Below are positions 1 through 9,727 of a stretch of DNA of 64,000 nt, in pieces (position 1 is the stretch's first letter; each line of letters begins with the position of its first letter). Origin of the DNA: Heliopora coerulea (lineage: Eukaryota > Cnidaria > Anthozoa > Scleralcyonacea > Helioporidae). The translations under genes and the position numbers were made by a program. The notes below the pieces were generated by a model that did no database searches, was not told the DNA's origin, and was given only the letters and a program-made list of their open reading frames with translations. The stretch is taken from positions 1,350,001 through 1,414,000 of the forward strand of contig JASJOG010000032.1 in the NCBI GenBank assembly GCA_030142905.1, written 5' to 3'.

Positions 1-2
1 TT

Positions 3-176
3 TTACTCATGCTCCAGTGGACAGGAAAATGTTTCTTCAATGACAAGGAGAGTCAAATTGTTGTAAATAAAGAATGTCATAGGGAACACATTAAGGTCAA
101 CCGACCACCCATTGTTAGAACTAGGTCTGGGCGAATTTCTAAACCAAGAGTGTGTGAAGATTATGTGCATTATTAA
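3..176 (+). pseudogene. C-terminal tail of a retroelement pol polyprotein
   Basis: An open frame enters from the window edge and ends at a TAA at 174-176, giving 57 residues. The last third is rich in Arg, Pro and Ser (RTRSGRISKPRV then an acidic DYV ending), which is typical of the extreme C-terminus of Gypsy-like pol proteins after the integrase core. Nothing upstream is visible, so family and integrity cannot be judged. The following stretch to about position 419 is AT-rich and holds no gene; it may be the 3' untranslated region or LTR of this element. Confidence 0.4.
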
Positions 177-1289
177 GTTTGTAATTGGCATTTAATTAAT
201 TAATATTAAAACCTGTATTACAAAATGAAAAGTGTAAAAATTATTTATTGTAGTTTTAGGTTTCCAGCTGCAGGAAGATGCAATATATTAGGGAATTATA
301 TTTATGTAAATTATGTATGAGAGAACTGCAGTATGAATAACTTAGAAGGTAAGTATTCAGGTTTGCAGCCATTCATACACTTCAAAACCTAATATAGCAA
401 AACAAAAATATAATTGTTGTCTTACTGATAACCATCATACTTTCTGCTACCAGTTACGATTCTGCAAGCAAAATTCTGTACAGATTGGAGCTTATCTAAA
501 TTAGCTTGAGAAGTATTGCTTCATTCATTAGAACAATAGAAAAGTTTACTAAATACTAAGGCGTTTATAATAATTATTAAAGTATGTTTATCAAAAGCAT
601 GTTTAACACAATTAATTAGCCCTAGTCTAGAAAAGCAAGTAGAAACAGTTTTTACTACATGTTGGTTAAATGTCAAATGGGCATCTAAAATGACTCCAAG
701 GACTTTTGCAGACTTGACTGGTTTCTATTATTAGCTGTCATTTGTCGGCTTCCGAACACTACAAGTTTTGTTTTTCTTTTTTCAGGATTTAGTAGCAGTT
801 GGTTATTGAAGTACCGGTTGTGAATATTTACCAAGTTATCAGTAATCTTTGCTCTATAACTTTCAATATGTTGAAATTTGAAAGATGTTGTGATGAATGC
901 ATATTATACAATATTATTATTGATTTACATTTGATTGACTATTTAATTATGCAGTCTAAAATTTAGGTATGATATTACTGCAAGCACATGGGCACAACAC
1001 AATCGAAAGGTTTTACTGCTAACCTGAGGATCTGAACTGAACAGTGAGAGTTTTATAAGTTTATGCTAACCTGTAGCTATTTGCTTGTAATGTGATTTAA
1101 CACACGGATATTGGCACAGAAGTAAGTAAAGATAGGATTAATTATTGCATGTATATTCATTAAACATTCAGGTTCATAATTTCTTATATTTATATCAATA
1201 TTTAGATTGAATTGTGTATGCATGCATTATTACTTGTGACAATAAATACGATTTACCAATATCCAGTAATGTGACATATTCAAACAGGT

Positions 1290-2323
1290 ATTGTTGATTC
1301 TGCCAACCAAAAGTTTAGTGTCATCCATGTAACACTGGGCAGAACAATTTCTAAAAGTTGATGGAAGATCATTCATATAAATACTGAAAAGTAGAGGACC
1401 TAGTATACTGCCCTGAGGTACACTGCAACTTACTAGTAGTCCATGAGATAATGTTGTATTAATTCTTACTACTTCTTATCTTGAGGACAGGTAACTATGA
1501 AACCACTCTGTTACTGTTAAAGAGGTACAAATATATTGTAACTTGGCAAGCAATACTCCATGGTTAGTACTATCAAATGCTTTTCTCATGTCTAAAAAGA
1601 CAACTGAGGTCAAGCATTTCTTGTCAGTGGCATTGAAAACATCATCTGTTGTTTGTATAATTGATGTTTCTGTCGAGTGCCATTTTGTTCCAATGATAAA
1701 CGACAAGTTGATGACAAATACAACAAAAATTGATCATGAGCCACACACTCACAAACCTATGAAAATACAGACAGTAAAGAGATTGGTCTATTATTTTTGA
1801 GTTTTTTGTGGTCGCCTTCTTTAAGGAGCAGTGATACATTGGCGATTTTCCAAGTAAGTGGAAAGATAGCAGACTGTAAACTGGCATTAATAATTGAAGT
1901 GAAAGAACGTGCAATCGATGGTAATCAGTCTTTAATCACACAGACAGGAACTTTATCACTTGCCATCAATTCGATAATTGTCTCCTTGTTTACATTCCAC
2001 AGTATTAAATGTAAACTGTTCAGATAAAGGACAACTTCTTGAAAGAAATACATGCCGTCCAAAAAAATAATTTGTCTCCTGAGTCAACTTGGTGATCTTA
2101 TCAACTGTAGTTTTTCCTACATTAGCAAAATAATTATTAAACTCATCAGCCACAATTTTGTGATCTTTGGTATAACTCCTTTGAGACTGAGACCTCTTGG
2201 GTATGCATAAGCATATTGCTTTACAAAGACTGTAAGTATTATTTCCATAACATATTTTTTCTCGGCCCTTCTTATTTCATAGTTTACTTCATGACAGTAG
2301 GTCTTGTATGCCAAGCAAGCCAA
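1290..2323 (-). pseudogene. LINE reverse transcriptase fragments
   Basis: Minus-strand fragments in several frames. 2323-2117 and 2153-1956 resemble the linker and start of the finger domain (FNNYFANVG). 1706-1476 contains SVVFLDMRKAFDS, where the Asp of the LDM/KAFD motif is catalytic (motif A). Below 1475 the frame VPQGSILGPLLF (motif B region) and CYMDDTKLLV (catalytic YMDD) can be read. Domain order is right for a non-LTR reverse transcriptase, with stops between the pieces. Confidence 0.8.
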
Positions 2324-2968
2324 ATGATCTTTAGTCTTTTTATATTCCTTCTTTGACTTATCTCACTTGTTACATATGGATTCGGGTGTCCACAAATGTT
2401 AAATGTTTTAACAGGAGCATGTTCACTCGGAATATTATTAAATAATAAATCAAAGGCATATAATTTATCTTCACAATCATCAAAAACTTCAAAGACACTC
2501 CAGGGAACCTGAGAAATGTCTGCATTGAACTGTTTGGAATCATAGCACTTAAAACTTCTTGTAATAAATGTGGGCTTGCAATGCTGTTTTTTTAACTGTG
2601 GAATGCAATACATCAAATTGTTATCACTAATTGTACAGATTTACACAACAGTTTCCTGAACCTGTCGATGGTTCAAGGCTAGAATAACATCAACATGTGT
2701 CTCAGCAGACAAAGTCACTCTGCTGGGTGGGTTAACTATTTGAGACAAACTATCTGAATTACAAAAGTTGAACAGTACCTTAGAATTAGGATTCCCCCGG
2801 TTTAGCAAGTCTCCAAGAATATGAATTGGCTCAGCTGGTGAGATGCAGTAATCAAACTAGGAGTTAGATCCGAGTCAAAACAGTGCAGATGATTATTAAA
2901 CTAAGATTTTGCACCTGTGCTTTTATCCATAGCTGATAGAAACCAATATCTGAGATGTCTGAAATATT

Positions 2969-3462
2969 CTAAAGAACATTGGTCTTGTAATTCTGTAGAA
3001 CATAAACACAAACTCCATCACCTTTCTTGCTTTCTCTATCAACACAATATAAATGATATCCTAGTATTTCTATCTCCAAGCTAGTAATAGAGCTATGAAG
3101 CCATGTTTCAGATATGCAGAAAATATCAAATTTGTTATCCAGCATGACCTGTCTAACAATCAAACATTTAAATGGACCACTTTCACGTTGTTCTTTTTGC
3201 TTTCTTTAGAAGGTCCATCCTTTGATCCTGGATTGCATTCAATATTGTGCATTAGCTTAATCAAAGGATGGAAAGTCAAGAAGTTGTTACTGTAAAGGGT
3301 GGTAGAGCCACTTGATCTTTTCATCCTTATGATATGCTTGCTTTCCCATCTTGGATTCACTATGATATTTATCCTCCATAATTTTACAAATTCTGGAATG
3401 ATTAAAGACAGAAAAGCTAAAATTTGTTTACATAGCCTTAAGACCTCCATTGTCCTCACCAC
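2969..3462 (-). pseudogene. LINE endonuclease N-terminal fragment
   Basis: Two overlapping minus-strand frames (3462-3160 and 3163-2969). The first ends with an NPGS-type motif and VVHLNV, the usual start of the AP-like endonuclease of CR1-type LINEs. The second holds FDIFCISETWL, where the Glu is the catalytic residue of this endonuclease fold, followed by a Gly-Gly-type loop replaced here by KKGDGVCVYV. The endonuclease nicks target DNA to prime reverse transcription. Broken by a frameshift near 3160. Confidence 0.75.
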
Positions 3463-3874
3463 TGGAAAAGTAACACTGATGATTTTTCAAAGTCGTCAAA
3501 AAGACAAATAGTCATTACTATAAATGGAAGAGGGAATGCAATAAAGAGAACACAATATTTGGCCACAAATATTAACAACCCAAACCGTAAATTATTTTAC
3601 CTTTAAAATTTGTATTCTGTTTTATTAAAAGAAAATGTTTGGTGAGAATAACCTTTAACGGTTTAATAAATGATAAGAGATTCATTCTGGCAATTATACT
3701 GCTTATCGATGGATGTTCATAGGAAGACCCTGCATTAATTGCAATCTTGGTAAATTTAGAGTTGTTTTCCAATCAAACTTTTCACTCATTTTGCTTTAAA
3801 GAAAGATTGTTTATTAGATAGCCAGCCTTTCCATCTTAAAATTTGATCATTCTCAAAGGTTGCTCTTAAGATAC

Positions 3875-4015
3875 TGTAGTGTTCCCCAAATCAATAATGC
3901 ATTCAAGCCAGCAGATTTAACTCAACATACTTTTATTGTGCTCACAACATGGCCACCGCTATCAAAAGCCCCTGGCAAGTCCCTCCTGGCATACTTAGCA
4001 GCCCGATACATCACA
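3875..4015 (-). repeat. Gypsy copy 1, 3' LTR
   Basis: Starts TGTAGTGTTCC and ends TACATCACA, 141 bp, matching 8145-8285 apart from about 7 substitutions. Preceded by target duplication GATAC (3870-3874). Confidence 0.95.
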
Positions 4016-4030
4016 TCTCTCCCTTTCTCA
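4016..4030 (-). promoter_or_regulatory. Gypsy copy 1 polypurine tract
   Basis: Minus-strand purine run (GAGAAAGGGAGAGA) directly next to the 3' LTR, the expected plus-strand priming site for reverse transcription. Confidence 0.75.
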
Positions 4031-4138
4031 GGTAAATGTTCTCTTACATAAAAAGTATTTTCAACCATATTGACTATAACAACAAACAAAGCCAAACTTT
4101 TCAAGCCATGTTTTAGTTAAAGAACCAGTGTTCAGTGT

Positions 4139-4375
4139 TCATGTTTTCTTTAGAAAATTAACAACATAGTCTCTTAATCTCTCTGGCAATCTCCGTGTCC
4201 TCTGGGGTCGCAAGGTACATGGTGTCTCTGATTTTGCTCCAGTGTTCTCCTGCAAATCAAGGCATTCTTCGCTGTCCAGCAGTCCTGTAGCTAGTTCTTC
4301 TGTGGGTAGTGAGGCAAGTGTCGTCAAGACATCTGGTTCTTGCTGAGGTGTGGGGTTCTTCACATACTGTTTCAC
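4139..4375 (-). pseudogene. pol: Gypsy copy 1 integrase C-terminal tail
   Basis: 78-residue minus-strand frame ending at the polypurine tract side of the element. It ends in RPQRTRRLPERLRDYVVNF, the basic tail common to Gypsy integrase C-termini. Separated from the integrase core by about 400 bp of out-of-frame sequence containing recognisable linker codons, so it belongs to the same broken pol. Confidence 0.75.
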
Positions 4376-4786
4376 ATGGCTTGTGTATCTGGAATACTGT
4401 TTCCCCGTTGGACTTTCTACCCTGAGACTGTTTCCATTCTTGCTGACAACTTTGAAGGGGGTCGGATTAAAAACTGTGCTGAGTTTATTAGTCTTGTCTT
4501 GTTGGACTAGGACTTCATCACCTGTTGTGACACTGGAGTGGCTGGCTCTGCGTTGTGTGTCTGCATAGTCTTTGGTTTTGGCTTTCTTTTCAGCATCATG
4601 ATGATGTACTTCGTGGTCATAAACATGGTCAATCCTTAAATCAGGGATCTTCCCTCAAACTTTCCGGTTAAACAGTAGCTCGGCTGGACTCCTTCCTGTT
4701 GTACTGTGGGGAATACTTCTGTAGGCAGTAAGATACTTCCTCCACTCTGCTTGCCATGGTTTGTTTTCTGCCTGAGCAATCTGCAG

Positions 4787-5848
4787 TCACTTTAGTAATG
4801 ACCGACTCTGCCTCTCCACCTCCCCGTTGGCTTGGGCCCATTTGGTGCTAACTTTGTGATGGGTTATACCATGATGTTTGCAATACTCTTTGAATTCAGT
4901 TGACTTAAACTGTGGACCATTGTCAGACTTGATGGTGACTGGTAACCCATGTCTACAGAAAGTGTCTGCCAGGCAGTTGATGACCTTTTCAGTAGTAGTG
5001 GATTGCATGACCTCAACCTCATAGAATCGGCTATAGTAATCAACAATCACCAGCAAAGAGTGTCTGGATGGTAGTGGTCCCATCACGTCGATGGCTAAGT
5101 CCTGCCAGGGTCCATCTGGTAGTGCTGTGGAGGGGATTGGTTCAGGGGGGTTGGGCTGTGCCACTAACTGACAGCCATGGCATGCCTGGCAGTGTCTGTC
5201 AGCTGCATTGTCCATTCCTGGCCACCACACCTTGGTCCTGAGGTTCTGTTTTGTGCCCACCACTCCCAAGTGGCCTTCATAAGCGAGAGCTAGGGTCCTT
5301 GGTTGTAGCTTTTTGGGAATGACAATGCATGTACCTCGGAGCACAAGCTGACCAATGACACACAACTCCCCAGCCACTGCCATATACTGCTTACACTTCT
5401 CAAATTGCCCCGTGGTAATAGCCTTCCTTACTTCCACTAGTTCTTCGTCAACAGCCGAGGCTTCTTCTATCTCATGAGTTGTTAGTGCTGTTGGTGTCGC
5501 ATTTACAGCAACAAATCTGACATATTCTTCTGCAGATTGCTGGTGGTTGTTACGCTTAACTTCTTTACGAAGAAGTCGTGACAGTGGATCGGCGATGTTC
5601 CCTTGCCTGGGCCTGTGCACAATGCTGAAATCGTATGGCTGTAACCTGAGAACCCATTGTTCTATCTGTGCACCATACATGACCTCTAAAGGCTTGTGGT
5701 CGGTCTCCACAACAAACTTCATTCCATACACGTAAACATGGAACCTCTCGCATGCCCACACCACACCAAGTGCCTCCTTTTCTGTTTGGGAATATTTCTG
5801 CTCACGTTCTGTCAGACTATGACTTGCATAACATACTGGTGTCCACAC
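4787..5848 (-). pseudogene. pol: Gypsy copy 1 RNase H and integrase
   Basis: 353-residue frame. It begins in RNase H (YSQTEKEALGVVWACERF, then ETDHKPLEVM), goes through the linker (PRQGNIADPLSRL), the zinc-binding HHCC domain (HLGV...CQACHGC) and the integrase core. Catalytic Asp residues are visible in AIDVMGPLPSRHSLLVIVDY and in KSDNGPQF, and the Glu in NGEVERQ. The frame ends soon after the core, and the remainder lies in other frames down to 4139. Confidence 0.92.
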
Positions 5849-5904
5849 GTCACCCTGCTCCTGTACAAGAACTGCTCCCAGTCCGACTGGGCTGTCATCT
5901 GTAA

Positions 5905-6400
5905 TTATCTTGGTGGGTGCACTCTAGTCAAAATATGCCAGAGTGCATGCTTCTGCCATTTCAGTTTGAGGGATTCAAAAGACTTCTTCTGTTCTGGCCC
6001 AAATTCGAATGGTGTCTCTTTCTTGGTTAATCCTTGCAGTGCTTCAGACAACGTTGTAAAGTAGGGTATGAACCTACTACTATAGTTGGCTAAACCCAGA
6101 AAGCTACTTACATCTGTGACATTCTTCAGTTCTTCTGCCTCTAACACTGCCTTGACTCTATCTTCTGTAGGCCCAATGCCTTTTTCCAAAAGCAACATGC
6201 CCATAAACACCAGCCTGTCCATGTTGAACAAACATTTCTCGGCTTTCAAAGTGAGACCACACTCCTGCAGGCATTCTATAGTTTGGTGGAGCCACTTGTC
6301 GTGTGTTTCTGTGTCAGGACCATGCACCACAATATCATCTGAAATGTTTTCTGCACCTTCCATACCTACCAGGACTGAAGCGATTTCATGCTGATATTGT
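5905..6400 (-). pseudogene. pol: Gypsy copy 1 reverse transcriptase palm/thumb part
   Basis: Minus-strand frame with NISDDIVVHG near 6340, the position of the catalytic YxDD box, here with the two Asp kept. It is followed by LTLKAEKCLFNMDRLVFMG and VSSFLGLANYSSRFIPYF, the thumb and connection blocks of Gypsy reverse transcriptases. The C-terminal end runs out of frame near 5930, where RNase H continues in another frame. Confidence 0.88.
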
Positions 6401-6591
6401 TCACTGGCAGAACAGACACCAAAGAGTAAGCGTTTGTATCAAAACAACCCATCGGGTGTAGCAAAGGTTGTGATTTCCCTGGACTATGGGCTCAGCTCTA
6501 ACTGGTGGTACCCCCACTCGAGGTCCAATTTACTGAAGACTTTTGAACCATTCATGGTGTGTAACACCTCATCAACCATGGGTATTGGGTA

Positions 6592-6978
6592 TCATCTTCG
6601 CATGATCGCCTGGTTTGCCTGTCTCATGTCGATGCATAGGCAGATTTCCCCATTGTTCTTTGGAACAATCACTACTGGGTTGACCCAAGGGGCTGGACCC
6701 TCCACTGGTTCAATTATTCCTAGGTCCAGGAGTTCTGTAGTCTTGTCTTGGACCTTTTCCCTAAGATTGAATGGTATCCTTCTGTAGGGCTGTGCCATGG
6801 GTTTCACAATGGGGTCTATGTCCAGGGATATTTGTTTGTTTTTCGACTTCCCGACACCCTCAAATACGTCTGGGTACTGTTGCTTCAATTTGTTGGCTTT
6901 AGTTGCTACCACAGCAATGTTAATTCCAACCTTTAACACTCCCAATTCTGTTGCTGTCGTCTTTCCAAGAAGTGACAC
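6592..6978 (-). pseudogene. pol: Gypsy copy 1 protease/reverse transcriptase N-terminal part
   Basis: 128-residue minus-strand frame that follows the Gag-protease frame within 3 bases. It carries the connector and first reverse transcriptase blocks: AQPYRRIPFNLREKV, then GIIEPVEGPAPWVNPVVIV and CIDMRQANQAI, all standard in Gypsy reverse transcriptases (fingers and motif A approach). It ends in a stop near 6592. The next part of the enzyme is in a different frame, so the copy is broken here. Confidence 0.88.
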
Positions 6979-6981
6979 CCC

Positions 6982-8097
6982 TCAACCTTTGATTACCAGG
7001 ACTTCAGCTCTTGTGGATCTATCACAAACACCCATTGTACACTTAAAACTTCCTTTCACTGATAATGGCCAATTTGATGTATACGAGTATAGCTTTTTGT
7101 CTGGAGAGGTGGTCTGTGATTCACACTTCACTCCCTTCATCTTCAGCTGTTCCCATGTCCCCTCATCAATAATATTGCTGTTGGCCCCAGAATCTATTAG
7201 CATCTTGAGGTCCACCCCTCCTATCTGAACAGTGGTCAGTTCTGAATGGTCTCCCTCATTGATACTGAATGCATAGTCAAGTTGGGGGTCACTGGGTTCC
7301 ATTCCGACCTGACGAGCATAAGGTTTTGTCTTACAAACCTTCTCAAAATGATCCCTCCCACGACACTTTCTGCAGGTCTTGCCTTTGGCAGGGCACTGGG
7401 GATCACAACCAAAATGGCCAATCAAACCACATCTGTAACAAGTTTTATCTTTCTCTTGGGATTTCCCTCGTGTGCTAATGTTCAGATTGTTACCCCTCTC
7501 ATTGATTCTGTTAATACTCTCTGATTCCTCCCCTTTTACCGAAAGTACAGCCAGTTGTGTTTCAATTTTTTCACATTGTGCAGTGACCTCTAAGGTGCGG
7601 TTTAAGTTCAGACCTTGGCCTTCTTCAAGTAATTTGCATTTGATGTAAGTTGAAGTACACTTATTCAAAACTGCATCTCTAATCTGGTTATCGGCATTGG
7701 TGCCAAAATCACAATCCTTAGCTGCTTTTTTTAAACGTGTGGTAAATTGTTGAATGGAATCACCTGGTTTCTGCGAGATCTGATGGAAGGTCTGGCGGGC
7801 GAATGCTGAGTTTACTTGTGGTACGAAATAGACATTTAATACTTTGACTGCACGGTTGTAATCTGTGGCATCTCCAGTTTTGGTCAGGGTGGTAAATATC
7901 TCCTGCCCATTAGGCCCAGCCAAGTGGAGTAGCATTGCTCTTCGCCTCTGCTTGGTCGCTGCTGCGGTTGTGTCACCCACAACAAGCCCTTTCCCATCTG
8001 CGTATAGTTCAAATGAATTTAACCATCTTGTCCATCGTGGGCTGATCATCGCTGGGTCGGAAAAACAATCAAATCTTGGTAACACATTCTTTTCCAT
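6982..8097 (-). CDS. gag-pro: Gypsy copy 1 Gag with zinc knuckles and aspartic protease
   Basis: Open frame of 371 residues starting at ATG 8097, just inside the 5' LTR and leader. The first 170 residues are a retrotransposon capsid-like region. Around residues 219-255 are cysteine knuckles for RNA binding, including CRKCRGRDHFEKVC (CX2CX4HX4C). Near residue 300 comes MLIDSGANSN, the aspartic protease active site in the DSG form. The frame stops at 6982 in the protease, and the following frame continues into reverse transcriptase, so a frameshift or programmed shift separates them. Confidence 0.9.
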   Translation of the reverse strand: MEKNVLPRFDCFSDPAMISPRWTRWLNSFELYADGKGLVVGDTTAAATKQRRRAMLLHLAGPNGQEIFTTLTKTGDATDYNRAVKVLNVYFVPQVNSAFARQTFHQISQKPGDSIQQFTTRLKKAAKDCDFGTNADNQIRDAVLNKCTSTYIKCKLLEEGQGLNLNRTLEVTAQCEKIETQLAVLSVKGEESESINRINERGNNLNISTRGKSQEKDKTCYRCGLIGHFGCDPQCPAKGKTCRKCRGRDHFEKVCKTKPYARQVGMEPSDPQLDYAFSINEGDHSELTTVQIGGVDLKMLIDSGANSNIIDEGTWEQLKMKGVKCESQTTSPDKKLYSYTSNWPLSVKGSFKCTMGVCDRSTRAEVLVIKG

Positions 8098-8130
8098 CGC
8101 CAGATTGTTCTAATATACGATGATGCTACT

Positions 8131-8143
8131 ATCCTCGTCGCCA
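8131..8143 (-). promoter_or_regulatory. Gypsy copy 1 primer-binding site
   Basis: Minus-strand TGGCGACGAGGAT, one base from the LTR end. The same 13 bases occupy the same place in Gypsy copy 2 (60199-60211). This is the tRNA 3'-end binding site used to prime minus-strand DNA synthesis; the type is common in Mag-clade Gypsy elements. Confidence 0.85.
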
Positions 8144-8144
8144 G

Positions 8145-8285
8145 TGTAGTGTTCCCCGAATCAATAATGTATTCAAGCAAGCAGATTTAACTCAACATAC
8201 TTTTATTGTGGTCACAACATGGCCACCGCTATCAAAAGCCCCTGGCAAGTCCCTCCCGGCATACTTAGTGGCCCGATACATCACA
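8145..8285 (-). repeat. Gypsy copy 1, 5' LTR
   Basis: Partner of 3875-4015, same ends and length, followed by target duplication GATAC (8286-8290). The primer-binding site lies directly inside it, which identifies it as the upstream LTR of a minus-strand element. Confidence 0.95.
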
Positions 8286-8459
8286 GATACCAGCATCACA
8301 TGCGGCTTATGAGTGAGAATTTCTTTTTTATATTTTTTGTCTTAAAAACTTACAAATTCTATATTATCTAAAAGTTGGTTTAAAGTGTCTATTAAAAGTG
8401 CTATGAAGAAGATTTATGCTAAGTATTCATCCAGAGGTACGACACTTTGTTGACAAAGA

Positions 8460-9405
8460 ATGAAACAAATTACAAAATGGATGAAATAAACAAAGAAAAC
8501 ATGAATGAGTTCTGCATTTTTGTCGCTGACTAAGAATCGGAAAACACAAAATACAAGCAAACCTTGTGCAAGTTTTGTGCAAAGAAGAACGAGAAAAGGG
8601 AAGTAAAAGATGTACTTTTTACATGGTAAAACATTGATAAAAAGAAAAATGGTGTACAAGCCTGAAACTCTTGCATATCTTCAACTAAGCATTCGGTGGC
8701 ACCTCAATGCAAAGGGCTCAATGGTAAATTTACACAAAGATGACTTTAAATGTTCTTGAGAGGTTTTAAAATCCTGATGAAAGCATTACTGTCAAATACA
8801 GTAAAGGTCATCATGCACAAATGACTCACACAATGAGAAAGACTGAAGTGGACAACTGTTTGCTGACCAAAAACAAGTAGTTTTGAAGGGAGTTACCCAG
8901 TGGCTGTTTACCTTGCATTTTTGTTTGAAGCCAAAAATACATCCTAATGTCTTCAATGGGGCAACATTTCATAGGGAAAAAAATCCTGATTGAGGCAGAG
9001 AAAGCATCCAGACTGTCATGACCTGGGCAACTCTTCTGGACAATGAGTGTACTATCCTGCTTCTCAAACAATTGACCATGAATGCTGTCTGGTTAAATAC
9101 TGCAAAATGTTCAAAATTAATCGTCCTACAGAGATGAATGAACCAGGATCTTCATTCTGCTGTACCAATAAACACCAGCAAAATCCAGGTGATAATATTT
9201 GGTACAAGAAGTCTCCCTTAGGGAAGAATAAGGTTGGGAAGCTACTTTTGAAAGCTGCTCAAGACAATCCCGTTCACAGAACTTGTATTTCAAAGCTACT
9301 TGATTCAGACATACCTGTGATTGTGTAGCTCAGGTAACTGGTTACCAGAACATGAAAATCCCCAAGATTTATACAAACCAGCATTGTACATGGGAATTAA
9401 TTCAG
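8460..9405 (+). pseudogene. Crypton/DUF3504-type tyrosine recombinase remnant
   Basis: The plus strand reads, across several frames and stops, as a tyrosine recombinase of the Crypton family (the group behind the vertebrate KCTD1/ZMYM/KIAA1958 domain). The clearest part is 9047-9328: DNIWYKKSPLGKNKVGKLL, then HRTCISKLLDSDIPV, where Arg corresponds to the second catalytic Arg. One frame over follows a VTGYQNMKIPKIY block ending in the Tyr position. Upstream, about 8651-8750, KPETLAYLQLSIRWHLN fits the start of the core domain. It is clearly dead, with no boundaries visible. It abuts a LINE fragment at about 9395. Confidence 0.7.
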
Positions 9406-9727
9406 CTATTTTTAATTGATCTGCAAATATTCCTTTTATAAAATATAAATTAATGATATGGACCAGAGCCTCAGAAATATATGCAAAAGAGTTCTTTATT
9501 GTAAAGGTAGGAATATTGTGAAAACTGAAAGCTTTACTCTTTTTAAATGACATGCAAACTTGTTCTAACTCTGCTGTATTTGTTGGTTTTAGCCAATAAG
9601 ACTCATTTGTTCTAGAACTTAGAGATGTACAAAAAGAAAAATTGGTTAAAGATATTTTACTCGCTAAATTTGGACCAATATTTGTAAAGTACTTGCAAAA
9701 TTTACCAGTGATTTTCTTACCATCCAC
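9305..9727 (-). pseudogene. LINE reverse transcriptase start
   Basis: 140-residue frame. FCKYFTNIGPNLASKI and the later KIAELIPMY are the first conserved blocks of CR1/L2 reverse transcriptases. The resemblance ends at about 9393; the last 28 residues are read from the Crypton remnant on the opposite strand and are not part of the enzyme. Confidence 0.7.

Larger units (their letters stand above)
420..3480 (-). mobile_element. Decayed CR1/L2-like LINE
   Basis: Fragments of a single non-LTR retrotransposon read in order on the minus strand: N-terminal endonuclease region (about 3462-2969), linker (2616-2117), then reverse transcriptase down to about 420. They lie in different frames with many stops, so it is a dead copy. 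The order endonuclease then reverse transcriptase and the motif spellings fit the CR1/L2/Jockey group. I see no 3' repeat tail and no target-site duplication. It abuts Gypsy copy 1 on the right. Confidence 0.8.
3875..8285 (-). mobile_element. Gypsy LTR retrotransposon, copy 1 (Mag-like)
   Basis: Complete element of 4,411 bp with two 141-bp LTRs (TG...CA) and a 5-bp target duplication, GATAC, at 3870-3874 and 8286-8290. A primer-binding site (TGGCGACGAGGAT on the minus strand, 8131-8143) sits one base inside the right-hand LTR, so this is the 5' LTR and the element reads right to left. A polypurine tract adjoins the other LTR. Gag-protease, reverse transcriptase, RNase H and integrase are all recognisable but split among frames. 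About 7 of 141 LTR positions differ by eye, so the insertion is not very recent. Confidence 0.95.

Noticed and set aside
8414..8659. Minus-strand 81-residue frame ending in VVPLDEYLA, resembling part of a Crypton protein
   Set aside because: Opposite to the Crypton remnant and hydrophobic; the short match is probably chance.
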